Positions 51,854 to 61,143 are shown, counted from the stretch's first letter. The stretch: 64,000 bases of DNA from Sphingomonas jatrophae (GCF_900113315.1 NZ_FOZG01000001.1:248001-312000), one strand, 5' to 3'. Notes: generated from the letters alone by a model not told the origin. Numbers and translations are program-made.

Positions 51854-51926
51854 AGGCCGGAGCGGGGCGGTTAGCAAAAGGGGCGCGCCACCGCCAGCGC
51901 GTTTTTGCACCTCGACCAGCTTGGCC

Positions 51927-52316
51927 TCAGCGCTTCACGCCGCTGACCTGCTGGAACTTGCCCAGGCCGCAGCTCGGACCAGGCCGCAGCCCGCCGCCGA
52001 CATTGTCAATCACCGTGATGATGTCGACGCTGCACAGCTGGCTGAGCGAGGTACGGTAGGAAAAGGCGCGCTGAAAGCCGAGGCGCGGACAGCTGCGCGG
52101 CAGCGTGTTCCGGAACACGCGGTTGTTGTTCATCACGAAGTCGATCACCGAATCCGATCGAACGCGCGTGTCGCGGATCTGGCGGATCTGCACGCAGTCG
52201 ACCGGCGCACCGATCGGTCTGGCGGCGGCGAGCGCCTCCCGATCCGCCTTGCCGGGCGCGGCAGCGGTCGGAACGGCGATCAGGGCGAGGGCGGCGGCGA
52301 GGGACAGGCGGACCAT
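51927..52316 (-). CDS. DUF6491-like secreted protein
   Basis: A 129-aa precursor with a signal peptide (LSLAAALALIAVPTAAA). The mature part reads DCVQIRQIRDTRVRSDSVIDF, then VFRNTLPRSCPRLGFQRAFSY, SQLCSVDIITVI and PSCGLGKFQQV. The four cysteines and their spacing match the small periplasmic DUF6491 type found in Caulobacter, Sphingomonas and Xanthomonas relatives. Function unknown. GGAGG precedes ATG at 52316. It ends 33 bases before nth on the same strand. Confidence 0.8.
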   Translation of the reverse strand: MVRLSLAAALALIAVPTAAAPGKADREALAAARPIGAPVDCVQIRQIRDTRVRSDSVIDFVMNNNRVFRNTLPRSCPRLGFQRAFSYRTSLSQLCSVDIITVIDNVGGGLRPGPSCGLGKFQQVSGVKR

Positions 52317-52348
52317 GGCGTAACCTCCGGCCCCGCCGCCACAGGCGA

Positions 52349-53023
52349 TCAGGCGGCGGGTTCGGTCGGAACGCGTTGCGCGCGCTTCGGCTCCGGCGTC
52401 TTCGGCTTGTAGCGGCAGAGATCGACCACCGGGCAACGCCAGCATTCGGGCGTTCGCGCCTTGCAGATGTAGCGGCCGTGCAGGATCAGCCAGTGGTGTG
52501 CGTGGAGGCGGAAGGGGGCAGGCGTCGCCTTCTCCAGCTTCAGCTCCACCGCCAGCGGCGTCTTGCCGGGGGCGAGGCCGGTGCGGTTGCCGACGCGGAA
52601 GATGTGCGTGTCCACCGCGATCGTCGCCTCGCCGAAGGCGACGTTCAGCACCACGTTCGCCGTCTTGCGGCCCACCCCCGGCAGCGCTTCCAATGCCTCG
52701 CGGCTACGCGGCACCTCGCCGCCATGCAGGTCGATCAGCGCACGGGAGAGCGCGATGACGTTCTTGGCCTTGGTATTGAACAGGCCGATCGTCTTGATGT
52801 GCCCACGCACCCGCTCCTCGCCGAGCGCGAGCATCTTCTCGGGCGTATCGGCCAGGTCGAACAGCGCGCCGGTGGCCTTGTTGACCGACACGTCGGTCGC
52901 CTGGGCCGAGAGCGCGACCGCGACGAGCAGCGTGAACGGATTGCGCCAGGCAAGCTCCGTCTCGGGCGCGGGGTTCGCCTCCGCCAGCCGCCGGTAGAAT
53001 TCGAACGTGTCCGCCTTGTTCAC
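52349..53023 (-). CDS. nth: Endonuclease III
   Basis: DNA glycosylase/AP lyase for oxidised pyrimidines. The 224-aa protein has the helix-hairpin-helix LPGVGRKTANVVL (catalytic Lys), VDTHIFRVGNRTGL (catalytic Asp) and the 4Fe-4S ligands CX6CX2CX5C around CKARTPECWRCPVVDLC. The C-terminus is extended and basic. GTG at 53023 overlaps the dapB stop by four bases. It complements XthA in base excision repair. Confidence 0.96.
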   Translation of the reverse strand: MNKADTFEFYRRLAEANPAPETELAWRNPFTLLVAVALSAQATDVSVNKATGALFDLADTPEKMLALGEERVRGHIKTIGLFNTKAKNVIALSRALIDLHGGEVPRSREALEALPGVGRKTANVVLNVAFGEATIAVDTHIFRVGNRTGLAPGKTPLAVELKLEKATPAPFRLHAHHWLILHGRYICKARTPECWRCPVVDLCRYKPKTPEPKRAQRVPTEPAA

Positions 53024-53757
53024 AGGCCGAGCACGTCGCCCATCGTGTAACGCCCGGCAGGGCGCCCCGCGAGCCACAGCGCCGCGCGCACGGCGCCGCG
53101 CGCGAAGATGCCGCGATTCTCGGCCCGGTGGCCAAGCTCGATCCGCTCGCCCTCGGTCGCCAGCACGACCATGTGATCGCCCGCCACCGATCCGCCGCGC
53201 AGCGCCGCGAAGCCGATGCTGCCGGGGGTACGCAGCCCTGTCCGCTCGGTCGTCACGTCCGCAAGATCGATCCCGCGCCCCCCCGCCGCCGCTTGGCCGA
53301 GCAGGAGCGCAGTGCCGGACGGTGCATCGACCTTGTGCCGGTGATGCATTTCGACCACCTCGATGTCCCAATCTTCGCCGAGCGCCTGCGCCGCCTGCTG
53401 AACGAGGCGGGCGAGCAGGTTGACGCCGAGCGAGGTGTTCGCGGCCTGAAGGATGGGGATATCTGCCGCCGCTTCATCGATCAGCGCGTGATGCTCGGCC
53501 GCGAGACCAGTCGTGCCGATCACGATCGGGCGGTTGGCCGTGCGCGCGGCCTCGAGATGTCCGGCGAGCGCAGATGGCGCCGAGAAATCGACGAGCACGT
53601 CGCAATCGCGCGCGAGCGCCAAAGCATCCTCATGCGACCCGATTACCACGCCGTCGCGGTCCACACCGCCGGCGATTGTCGCACCCGCGGTGGGTGCCGC
53701 ATCGGCAATGGCGCGGCCCATGCGTCCGGCAGCGCCGAGCAACCCGATCCGTGTCAT
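53020..53757 (-). CDS. dapB: 4-hydroxy-tetrahydrodipicolinate reductase
   Basis: NAD(P)H-dependent reductase of the lysine/diaminopimelate pathway, 245 aa. Rossmann motif LLGAAGRMGRAI, FSAPSALAGHLEA and the catalytic EMHHRHKVDAPSGTAL are all intact. ATG at 53757 overlaps the stop of the DUF72 gene (ATGA) and its own stop overlaps nth, so the three genes form a tightly coupled operon in the order DUF72, dapB, nth. Confidence 0.96.
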   Translation of the reverse strand: MTRIGLLGAAGRMGRAIADAAPTAGATIAGGVDRDGVVIGSHEDALALARDCDVLVDFSAPSALAGHLEAARTANRPIVIGTTGLAAEHHALIDEAAADIPILQAANTSLGVNLLARLVQQAAQALGEDWDIEVVEMHHRHKVDAPSGTALLLGQAAAGGRGIDLADVTTERTGLRTPGSIGFAALRGGSVAGDHMVVLATEGERIELGHRAENRGIFARGAVRAALWLAGRPAGRYTMGDVLGL

Positions 53758-54566
53758 GCCCGTCCCACCCGCTCGATCAGCGCCTGCGCAGCGGCAGGCG
53801 CGCGCTCCTTGGCGCCGTTGATGAAGAAAAGGAAAGTCTCGCGCGGCATGGACGGTGCGGGTGCGGGATCGACATAGGCGAGCCCCGCCGGCGTTTCCCC
53901 CGCCGCCCAGCCACGAGCGACTGTCGCCCAGTGATCGAGCTCGGCCGCCGGGTAGCCGGTTTCCACGTCCGCCTGTGCGGCCTGAAGGCGCGCGTAAGCG
54001 AAATCGCCGGTCAGATCGGCGAACTGCGGAAACTTGGCATCGGCGAAGACGATCGCGACACCGGCCGCGCGTGCCATCGCAATGAAGGCGGGATCGCGGA
54101 AGCTCTCATGCCGCGGCTCGATCGCATGGCGCAGTTTCACGCCCTTGTGCGTCGCGGGCAGAAGGCGGAGGAACGCGCCGAAATCGTCCGGGTCGAACTG
54201 CTTGGTGGCCATGAACTGCCACAGGATAGGGCCGAGCTTCGGGCCCAACTCGGTCAGGCCGCTGTCGAGGAAGGTGGCAATGCCTTCGCCCGCATCCGCC
54301 AGCACGCGGCGGTTGGTGCAGAAACGCGACGCCTTGACCGAGAAGACGAAGTCATCCGGCGCGGCCGCCGCCCACTTGGCATAGGAAGCGGGCGTGGCGA
54401 GACGGTGGTAGGTGCCCTCGATCTCAAGTCCGGTCAGCACCGAACAGGCATGGCCCAGCTCGTCCGCCTGCCTCAGCTTGGGCGGATAGAAGACGCCCCC
54501 CCGCCACGGCGCATAGGTCCAGCCGCCAATGCCGATGCGGATGGGGGCGGATACGGGTGCGGCCAT
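53754..54566 (-). CDS. DUF72 domain protein
   Basis: A 270-aa TIM-barrel protein of the DUF72 (YecE) family: RIGIGGWTYAPWRGGVFYP at the start, LEIEGTYHRLATPASYAKWA, FSVKASRFCTNRR and LRHAIEPRHESFRDPAFIAM. The barrel resembles xylose-isomerase folds and may bind a metal; no activity is established. ATG at 54566. First gene of an operon with dapB and nth. Confidence 0.9.
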   Translation of the reverse strand: MAAPVSAPIRIGIGGWTYAPWRGGVFYPPKLRQADELGHACSVLTGLEIEGTYHRLATPASYAKWAAAAPDDFVFSVKASRFCTNRRVLADAGEGIATFLDSGLTELGPKLGPILWQFMATKQFDPDDFGAFLRLLPATHKGVKLRHAIEPRHESFRDPAFIAMARAAGVAIVFADAKFPQFADLTGDFAYARLQAAQADVETGYPAAELDHWATVARGWAAGETPAGLAYVDPAPAPSMPRETFLFFINGAKERAPAAAQALIERVGRA

Positions 54567-54612
54567 GCCCGCCGCTTGGCAGAGCATGGCCGCATTGTGA
54601 AGGCCGCGTCGA

Positions 54613-54966
54613 TCAGCAGCGACGCCCGTCCGACTTGTCGATCGCGCGACCGGCAAGGGCACCGACGCCGGCGCCAAGGATCGTGCCGAGCGTGCGATCG
54701 CCCCGGCCCGCAATCTGGTTGCCGAGCAGGCCGCCCGCGATGCCGCCGATGGCGAGACCGCCATTGCCCTTATCGTAGCAACGCTGGCGACCATAATAAC
54801 GGCGGTTGTTGTAGTGGCGCCGGCCGCGATAGCCGGCCTGCTGGAACAGGCCGTCATTGCCGCCCTGCTGCCATGTGGCGCGGGCGGGTGCCCAGCTCTG
54901 CGCGGGGGCGATGGCGGGGGTCGCGGCGGCGAGCGCTGCGGCGGCGAGGGTGAGGGACTTCATCAT
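54613..54966 (-). CDS. Glycine-zipper secreted protein
   Basis: A 117-aa precursor with signal peptide (KSLTLAAAALAAATPAIAPA), a tyrosine/arginine-rich middle (RRHYNNRRYYGRQRCYD) and a glycine-zipper membrane-like hairpin (GGLAIGGIAGGLLGNQIAG and GTILGAGVGALAGRAID). It resembles small outer-membrane/periplasmic glycine-zipper 2TM proteins related to Rick_17kDa-type antigens. GGGAG precedes the paired ATGs at 54966 and 54963. Function unknown. Confidence 0.85.
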   Translation of the reverse strand: MMKSLTLAAAALAAATPAIAPAQSWAPARATWQQGGNDGLFQQAGYRGRRHYNNRRYYGRQRCYDKGNGGLAIGGIAGGLLGNQIAGRGDRTLGTILGAGVGALAGRAIDKSDGRRC

Positions 54967-55109
54967 GGCAGTTACTCCCTGTCCGGTTGACCACACCCTT
55001 TTCGCCGAGTCGCGTTGAGCCGTGCCTGAATGTCGCGTTGGCTGCCGTTCAGGGTCGTTAACTGTGCGGCACGACGCTATAGGGCCGGCCAACCACATAG
55101 GAGCCGGCC

Positions 55110-55763
55110 ATGAAGTTTTTCGTCGACACCGCGGACACCGCCGAGATCACCGAGCTTGCCGCGACCGGCCTGCTCGACGGCGTGACCACCAATCCCTCGC
55201 TGATCCAGAAGGCGGGCCGCGACTTCATCGAGGTGGTGCGTGAAATCTGCGGCATCGTGCCCGGCCCGGTCTCCGCCGAGGTGGTGGCACTCGATCATGA
55301 CGGCATGATGCGGGAGGCGGAGATCCTGCGGAAGGTCGCCGACAATGTCTGCATCAAGGTGCCGCTGACGATCGATGGCCTGAAGACGTGCAAGGCGCTC
55401 AGCAGCGATGGCACGATGGTCAACGTCACGCTCTGCTTCTCGGCCAATCAGGCGCTGCTGGCGGCAAAGGCCGGCGCGAGTTTCATCTCGCCATTCGTCG
55501 GGCGGCATGACGATGTCGGCTTCGACGGAATGCAGCTGATCGCCGACATCCGCACAATCTACGACAATTACGATTTCGGCACCGAGATCCTCGTCGCCAG
55601 CGTCCGCCACCCGGTGCACGTGCTGGAAAGCGCCAAGATCGGCGCCGACGTGATGACCGCGCCGCCCGCGGTGATCCGCGCGCTGTTCAATCATCCGCTG
55701 ACCGAGAAGGGTATCCAGGGCTTTCTGGCGGATTGGGCCAAGACCGGTCAGAAGATCGGCTGA
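55110..55763 (+). CDS. Transaldolase / fructose-6-phosphate aldolase-like
   Basis: A 217-aa short-form transaldolase of the TalC/MipB group. The N-terminal [13 protein letters not shown] and [10 protein letters not shown], the Schiff-base lysine in CIKVPLT (Lys83), [17 protein letters not shown] and SPFVGRHDD are typical. Such enzymes replace TalA/B in many alphaproteobacteria, moving a dihydroxyacetone unit in the pentose phosphate pathway. It runs 29 bases before a tyrosine recombinase gene. Confidence 0.95.
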   Translation: MKFFVDTADTAEITELAATGLLDGVTTNPSLIQKAGRDFIEVVREICGIVPGPVSAEVVALDHDGMMREAEILRKVADNVCIKVPLTIDGLKTCKALSSDGTMVNVTLCFSANQALLAAKAGASFISPFVGRHDDVGFDGMQLIADIRTIYDNYDFGTEILVASVRHPVHVLESAKIGADVMTAPPAVIRALFNHPLTEKGIQGFLADWAKTGQKIG

Positions 55764-55792
55764 GGCGCAGGCGCGTCCTAGGCGAACGCGAC

Positions 55793-56698
55793 ATGCTGCA
55801 CGATCATCCCGCGCGGATGCTGGCCGACGATTGGGGGCGGCATCTGGCGCGGGACCGGCGACGGTCGGCGCACACGGTGCGTGCCTATGTCGCCACGGCG
55901 CACCGGCTGATCGTGTTCCTCGGCCATCATCGCGGCGCGCTGGTGGATGCAGCCATGCTCGGCACATTGGAGGCGGCCGACCTTCGTGCCTTCCTGGCAG
56001 CGCGGCGGAATGAAGGGCTCGGCAACAGTTCGGCCGCGCGCGAGCTTTCGGCGGCGCGCGGCTTCGTGGCTTTTGCCGGCGGCGGCACGGCCGCCGTGCC
56101 GCGCCTGCGTGGCCCACGGGTCAAGCGGGGCGTACCGCGGCCGGTGGCGCCGGCGGATGTGGTGGGTCTCGCGGATCTCGTCTCCGATGCGCAGGACGAA
56201 CCGTGGATTGCGGCGCGCGACCGGGCGGTGCTGCTGCTGCTCTACGGTGCCGGGCTCCGCGTCGGGGAGGCCATGGCGCTGACCGGCGCGGCTTTGCCGC
56301 TGGGCGAGACGCTGGTCGTCACGGGCAAGCGCGCGAAGACGCGCATCGTGCCGCTGATCGCGCCGGTGCGGGCTGCGATCGAAGCCTATCTCGCGCTCTG
56401 CCCTTGGCCAGCCGGGCGGGGTTTGCCCCTGTTCAGGGGCGCCAAGGGCGGTCCGTTGTCGGCCGATCTGGTCCGCCGCGCGGTGCGGTTGGCGCGTGCG
56501 CAGCTGGGGCTGGACGCGCGCACGACGCCGCATGCGCTCCGGCACAGTTTCGCCACGCACCTGCTCGGCCGGGGCGCGGATCTGCGCGCGTTACAGGAGC
56601 TGCTCGGCCATGCCAGCCTGTCGTCGACGCAGGTCTACACCGCGGTCGATGCGGCGCATCTGCTCGACGTCTATCGCGCGGCGCATCCCCGCGGTTGA
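55793..56698 (+). CDS. xerC: Tyrosine recombinase, XerC-like
   Basis: Site-specific recombinase of 301 aa that resolves chromosome dimers at dif with XerD. A SAM-like N-terminal DNA-binding domain (SAHTVRAYVATAHRLIVFL) is followed by the catalytic set: Arg in YGAGLRVGEAMAL, Lys in GKRAKTR, His/Arg in TPHALRHSFATHLL, His in LGHASLSSTQVYT with the nucleophile Tyr. Length and context (housekeeping neighbours, no phage genes) favour chromosomal XerC over an element integrase. ATG at 55793. Confidence 0.9.
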   Translation: MLHDHPARMLADDWGRHLARDRRRSAHTVRAYVATAHRLIVFLGHHRGALVDAAMLGTLEAADLRAFLAARRNEGLGNSSAARELSAARGFVAFAGGGTAAVPRLRGPRVKRGVPRPVAPADVVGLADLVSDAQDEPWIAARDRAVLLLLYGAGLRVGEAMALTGAALPLGETLVVTGKRAKTRIVPLIAPVRAAIEAYLALCPWPAGRGLPLFRGAKGGPLSADLVRRAVRLARAQLGLDARTTPHALRHSFATHLLGRGADLRALQELLGHASLSSTQVYTAVDAAHLLDVYRAAHPRG

Positions 56699-56702
56699 AG
56701 CG

Positions 56703-57299
56703 TCAGGCTTTCCGCCACCGGATCACGCGCCACACATAGACGACCAGCAGCGCGACCAGGATGCCGTTCGAGATCGGGCCGAGCCAGCGATCGATGTCGC
56801 CGTAACGCTCGCCAAGGGCATGCCCGGCATAAGCAAGCGCCGCCGTCCAGCCGGTGGTGCCAAGCGTCGACCAGACCAGAAACGACGCCAGCGGCATCTC
56901 GAACAGGCCCGCCGGGATCGACACGAGCGAGCGGACGGTGGGCACCAGCCGGCCGAGGCAGACGAACCAGCGGTTCCAGCGATCGAAGAAGCGGTCCGCG
57001 CGGTCCACCTCCTTCTCCTGCAAGGTCAGCCAGCGGCCATGCCGGCGGACGAGGCGCTTGAACCGATCCACACCCAGTCGCCGCGCGACCAGATACCAGG
57101 CCAGATTCCCGATCATCGCGCCGATCACGCCCGCCGCGATGGCCCCAGGCAGCGACAATTCGCCCTTGCCCGCCTGAACGCCAGCGAAGGACATGATGAT
57201 CTCCGATGGGACGGGCGGGAAGATCGTCTCCAGCAGCATCAGGCCGGCGACCGCCAGATAGCCGCCATCGCGGATGAGAGTGCCGATCCAGTCGCCCAT
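56703..57299 (-). CDS. DedA family membrane protein
   Basis: A 198-aa inner-membrane protein of the DedA/VTT family, now linked to lipid scrambling or undecaprenyl phosphate recycling. It has GGYLAVAGLMLLETIFPPVPSE at the start, GNLAWYLVARRLG, the conserved FDRWNRWFVCLGRLVPTVRSLVSIPAG core and a C-terminal helix. ATG at 57299 follows GGAAGGA. Confidence 0.92.
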   Translation of the reverse strand: MGDWIGTLIRDGGYLAVAGLMLLETIFPPVPSEIIMSFAGVQAGKGELSLPGAIAAGVIGAMIGNLAWYLVARRLGVDRFKRLVRRHGRWLTLQEKEVDRADRFFDRWNRWFVCLGRLVPTVRSLVSIPAGLFEMPLASFLVWSTLGTTGWTAALAYAGHALGERYGDIDRWLGPISNGILVALLVVYVWRVIRWRKA

Positions 57300-57360
57300 C
57301 GCCGTCCTTCCGCTGCGTCCGCAGGTAAGCGGGAGAGAGCGCGCGTGGTTCCCCGGGCGA

Positions 57361-59385
57361 TCAGGCGAGCGTGAAGTCGCCCGCGGAGAGGAGCGGATTG
57401 CCAATGAACCGCGCGATCAGCAGCGCCGCTACGATCCCGTTTCCGTCCGGGTCGTAGAAGAGGCCGCCAACACCCGCGTTGTAGATGACGTGATCGTCTG
57501 CATCGAGCGCGCGGGTGCCGAGGCGGAAGTTCTCCGCGCCAAGCGCCGCGCCGAGCGGCTCGTCTGCAAAGGCGGAGAAGATGCTGCGATCGAGCTGCAC
57601 GCGATCCTCGCCGAGGGTGAAGTCGAGCACCGTGTCGCGCTCGGCCGCGGTCTCAAGTGTGTCGAACACGAACACGTCGGTGCCTGCGCCGCCGCGCAGA
57701 GAATCCGATCCGGTGCCGCCGGACAGGTAATCGATGCCGTCGCCACCCTCGATCGTGTCGTTGCCTGCATCCCCGATCAGCAAGTTGTTGCCCGCATTGC
57801 CGAAGATCTGGTCCGCGCCGATGCTGCCGTAGCCGTAGACGTCGGCACTGCCGGTCAGGCGCAGCCGCTCGACATTCTGCGGGAGAGCGAAGCCGACGCT
57901 CGACACGATCATGTCAAAGCCCCCGTCGACGTCCTCGTGGATCATCGGCAGGCCGGCGCTCACATCCTCCACATAATAGACGTCCGGACCGGTGCCGCCA
58001 GTCGCCTCGTCACCGCTGCCGAGCCCGTAGAACTGGTCGTAACCGTCACCGCCGAACAACAGGTCTGCGCCCGCGCCCGCGCGCAGGATGTCGTTGCCGG
58101 CGCCTGCGTCGATATAGTTGCTGAAGCCGCCGCCCAGTTCGTCATTGCCGGCGCTGCCCTCGAAACGAAAGCTCTCGAAGCCGGAGAACAGGTTCTTGCC
58201 CACCAGCATGGTGCCGTCTGCACGAACGGTGGCGCGCGCTCCCGGGAAAGCGGCGAGGCTGAGCGTGAGGTGATCCGCGCCGAGGCCACCATCCATCTGC
58301 ACCTGCGCGCCTGCGACGAACGCGGCACCATCGATCGTGACCAGATCGACGCCGTCCGCTAGCGTCACCGAAAGCTTCTCGATCCCAGCCAGATCGACGC
58401 CATTGTAGCGGCTGATCGTGCCGGCGAAGCCGCCGGTGCCATCGCTATGCAGCTCGGTCTCCCAGAACCGGTTGGTGCCGGAGAGGTCGATACGCGCATA
58501 ATCGTAACCGGCCCCGCCATCGATGGTAATGCCGTTCGGACGCAACAAGGTGAAGCTGTCGGCGCCGCTGCCGCTCGCGACGGAGGAGCCCGCCGAGTCG
58601 ATCAGACGAACAAAATCGTTGCCGCTGCCCAGTCGCGCGTCAATCGTCTCGATGCCCGCGGCGTAGCTGCGATCCTGGATGAAGGGCGTATCGTACAATC
58701 CATTCTGGACGACGCTGACGCCCTCGGTGGTCGCCGCATAGTCTATGACCCAGATGTCGCGGCCGGCGCCGCCATCGATGCGATCACGCCCGCCGCGAGT
58801 GACGATCGTGTCGTCGCCCGCGCCGCTGGCGATGTTGCTTGTGCCCGCACCCACCTCAATCACGTCCGCACCGCCTGCGGTTGCGATTGCGTTTGTGCCG
58901 CCGTCGACCCGCACCTCGTAGGATTCAAATCCGTTGAAGGTAGAGCCGAAGCTGTTTGTGACCCCGCCGGATGCTCCCACCTTGAAGGTCACGTTCGACA
59001 ATGCCGTGGCGAGCAGGCTCAACCTGTCATAGCTGCCGCCGCCTGCATCGATGGCAAGGCTGCGGCCTGCCACCGGTCCGGTGATCGTGGCATAGAACCA
59101 GTCGTCGCGAGCACCGAGCCTCGCCTCGATACGCTCGACCCGAGAGAAGGAGACGACGTCGTCGCTGACGCGCGACTGGATGGTGCCGGACCAGCCCTCC
59201 GCATCGAGCGTCACGTGCGACGGAAAGCGCGCGCGCACGAGATTGCCCGCGCTGAAGTCGACCAGCAACCGGTCGTTTCCCGCGCCGCCGTCGACCGTGT
59301 CGAAGCCGCCGCCCGGACGGATGACGTCGTCCAGCGGCGTGCCCGCCAGTGTGTCGTCGCCAGCCGTTCCGGTGATGTCCGCCAT
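57361..59385 (-). CDS. RTX-type calcium-binding repeat protein, probably secreted by type I
   Basis: A 674-aa acidic protein built almost entirely of glycine/aspartate-rich repeats of the GGxGxDxLx hemolysin type, for example DGGAGNDRLLVDF near the start, GGAGYDYARIDL and GDAGNDTIEGGDGIDYLSGGTG near residue 540. There is no N-terminal signal peptide. The C-terminus (LDFTLGEDRVQL, NAGVGGLFYDPDGNG, ending AGDFTLA) looks like a type I secretion tail. No catalytic domain is visible, so it may be a structural or adhesive surface protein. No T1SS exporter genes are in this window. Confidence 0.88.
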   Translation of the reverse strand: MADITGTAGDDTLAGTPLDDVIRPGGGFDTVDGGAGNDRLLVDFSAGNLVRARFPSHVTLDAEGWSGTIQSRVSDDVVSFSRVERIEARLGARDDWFYATITGPVAGRSLAIDAGGGSYDRLSLLATALSNVTFKVGASGGVTNSFGSTFNGFESYEVRVDGGTNAIATAGGADVIEVGAGTSNIASGAGDDTIVTRGGRDRIDGGAGRDIWVIDYAATTEGVSVVQNGLYDTPFIQDRSYAAGIETIDARLGSGNDFVRLIDSAGSSVASGSGADSFTLLRPNGITIDGGAGYDYARIDLSGTNRFWETELHSDGTGGFAGTISRYNGVDLAGIEKLSVTLADGVDLVTIDGAAFVAGAQVQMDGGLGADHLTLSLAAFPGARATVRADGTMLVGKNLFSGFESFRFEGSAGNDELGGGFSNYIDAGAGNDILRAGAGADLLFGGDGYDQFYGLGSGDEATGGTGPDVYYVEDVSAGLPMIHEDVDGGFDMIVSSVGFALPQNVERLRLTGSADVYGYGSIGADQIFGNAGNNLLIGDAGNDTIEGGDGIDYLSGGTGSDSLRGGAGTDVFVFDTLETAAERDTVLDFTLGEDRVQLDRSIFSAFADEPLGAALGAENFRLGTRALDADDHVIYNAGVGGLFYDPDGNGIVAALLIARFIGNPLLSAGDFTLA

Positions 59386-59409
59386 GAGCCTGCTCCCCCG
59401 TGCGGCGGA

Positions 59410-60384
59410 TTAGGCCGCGTGCGTACCTGCCGCAAGCGCCGCCACCTTGGCCTCGATCGCGTCCCAGATCAGGGCGGGCGTGTCGGTGCCGTTGAAGCGA
59501 TCGATCGCGACGATGCCGGTGGGAGAGGTGACGTTGATCTCGGTCAGATGCCCGGCGATCACGTCGATGCCGACGAACAGCAGGCCACGCCGCGCCAGTT
59601 CCGGCCCCAGCTTCGCGCAGATCTCCAGCTCGCGAGCGGTCAGGTCGGTCGCTGCGCCGGAACCGCCGACCGCCAGGTTCGAGCGGATCTCGCCTTGCTT
59701 AGGCAGGCGGTTTACCGCGCCGGTCGGCTTGCCGTCGACCAGCACGATCCGCTTGTCCCCCAGCCGCACGTCGGGCAGGAAAGCCTGCACCATGAACGGT
59801 TCGCGCCACACCTGCCCGAACAATTCGGTGAGCGCGGCGAGGTTCGCATCGGCGCGGCCGACATGGAACACGGCGGAGCCCGCATTGCCGTAAAGCGGCT
59901 TGATCACGATCTCGCCATGCTCGGCATGGAAGGCGCGCGCATCCTCCAGCCGCCGGGTGATCAGCGTCGGCGGCATGAACTCGGCATAATCGAGCACGAA
60001 CAGCTTTTCAGGCGCGTTCCTGACCGATGCCGGATCGTTCACCACCAGCGTCTGATGCGCGATCCGCTCGAGCAGGTGGGTGGCCGTGATGTAGGCGAGA
60101 TCGAACGGCGGATCCTGACGCATCAGGATCACGTCTGCCTCTGTGCCCAGGTCTAGCATCTGCGGCTCGCCGTCCCAGGTGAAATGGTTCCCCACCTCGG
60201 CCCGCACCGTCAGCGCGCGTGCAGGTGCCGTGACGCGGCCGTCGCGGTAGCTGAGGTCACCCGCCTGATAGTGGAACAGCCGGTGCCCGCGCTTCTGCGC
60301 ACCGAGCATGATCGCGAAGGTGGAATCGCCTGCGATGTTGATCGTCTCGATCGGGTCCATCTGGACGGCCACGGTGAGGGACAT
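59410..60384 (-). CDS. gshB: Glutathione synthetase
   Basis: Joins gamma-glutamylcysteine and glycine using ATP. The 324-aa protein contains AVQMDPIETINIAGDSTFA, ILMRQDPPFDLAYI, the ATP-grasp segments EIVIKPLYGNAGSAVF and PKQGEIRSNLAVGGSG, and FVGIDVIAGHLTEINVTSPTG. ATG at 60384 with AGGAG upstream. It follows yraN on the same strand. Confidence 0.96.
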   Translation of the reverse strand: MSLTVAVQMDPIETINIAGDSTFAIMLGAQKRGHRLFHYQAGDLSYRDGRVTAPARALTVRAEVGNHFTWDGEPQMLDLGTEADVILMRQDPPFDLAYITATHLLERIAHQTLVVNDPASVRNAPEKLFVLDYAEFMPPTLITRRLEDARAFHAEHGEIVIKPLYGNAGSAVFHVGRADANLAALTELFGQVWREPFMVQAFLPDVRLGDKRIVLVDGKPTGAVNRLPKQGEIRSNLAVGGSGAATDLTARELEICAKLGPELARRGLLFVGIDVIAGHLTEINVTSPTGIVAIDRFNGTDTPALIWDAIEAKVAALAAGTHAA

Positions 60385-60448
60385 GTGCGGCAAACTCCTG
60401 CCCATGAGCTTCGAGCGGAGCGGGGGTTAGGCGTTCCGGCCGGGTCTG

Positions 60449-60820
60449 TCACCCGATCCAGGCATTCTCGATATGCCGGATTGCCTCCCCCGGTGCGACA
60501 AGCAGCACGTCGACGCGGATATCCTGCCCCTCACCGGCAAAACGCGGCGCCAGCACCTCGGCCGCGGCGGCCACGCGGGACAGGCGGGCGGCGTCGATGG
60601 CATGATCCAGCTCCGCTGCCGTCGCGCGCGTCTTGACCTCGACGAAGGCGATCAGTCCCGGTCGGCCGGCGACCAGATCGACCTCACCCGCCTTGGTCCG
60701 CACGCGCCGCGCGAGGATTTCCCAGCCGGCGCGTTCGAGGAACCGGGCCGCCGCATCCTCGCCCAGCCGCCCGCGCCGCTCGGCAGCGAGGCGGCGCGGG
60801 CTTACCGGCAGCGGCGCCAC
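60449..60820 (-). CDS. UPF0102 (YraN) family nuclease-like protein
   Basis: A 123-aa protein with an endonuclease-like core: GRLGEDAAARFLERAGWEIL, RTKAGEVDLVA (acidic metal ligand) and LIAFVEVKTRATA (E-x-K). These match the PD-(D/E)XK-like Holliday-junction-resolvase-related YraN fold; function is not established. GTG at 60820 overlaps the end of the preceding gene by 19 bases. It often lies next to rsmI, as here. Confidence 0.9.
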   Translation of the reverse strand: MAPLPVSPRRLAAERRGRLGEDAAARFLERAGWEILARRVRTKAGEVDLVAGRPGLIAFVEVKTRATAAELDHAIDAARLSRVAAAAEVLAPRFAGEGQDIRVDVLLVAPGEAIRHIENAWIG

Positions 60821-61143
60821 TCCACCTGTTCGCCGTCGATGTCGGTCAAGCGCAGCCGATCGGGCGCGATCCGCTGCAGCCGGCTGACGCGTGAGGCGCC
60901 GCCGGTCGGCTCGCCTTCCGCATCATAGGGCCATTCGGTCAGCTTGCCCGCGGTCAGCCGCCAGACGCCGCCTTCCTGCATCGAGGCATAACTGCCGTCC
61001 GCCCGCCAGCTGCGGGCTTCCTCTCCGGCGCACGCTTCCGCATCCTGCGCGGAGGCATCGCTGACGGGCACCCAGCGGCCTGCCAGCCATGCGGGGGTGG
61101 GAGCAGGCTGCGCCACGGCGGCGAGCAGCAAGGCAAGGATCAT
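60802..61143 (-). CDS. Small secreted hypothetical protein
   Basis: A 113-aa protein with a short signal-like start (MILALLLAAVAQPAPTPA) and a body with WLAGRWVPVSD, a Cys near residue 38, WRADGSYASMQEGGVWRL and a C-terminal cysteine in EWRRCR. The pattern resembles small lipocalin-like or META-like periplasmic proteins, but I cannot assign it. It overlaps rsmI upstream and yraN downstream, so all are probably in one transcript. Confidence 0.7.
   Translation of the reverse strand: MILALLLAAVAQPAPTPAWLAGRWVPVSDASAQDAEACAGEEARSWRADGSYASMQEGGVWRLTAGKLTEWPYDAEGEPTGGASRVSRLQRIAPDRLRLTDIDGEQVEWRRCR

Noticed and set aside
55793-56698. Tyrosine recombinase as a phage or island integrase
   Set aside because: Short XerC-type protein with housekeeping neighbours, no adjacent att repeats or phage genes.
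57429-59385. RTX gly/asp repeats as a CRISPR or DNA tandem array
   Set aside because: Repeats are degenerate at DNA level and explained by the protein repeat; no constant repeat/spacer structure.
58447-60156. Long plus-strand frame opposite the RTX and gshB genes
   Set aside because: No recognisable motifs, and real genes occupy the other strand.
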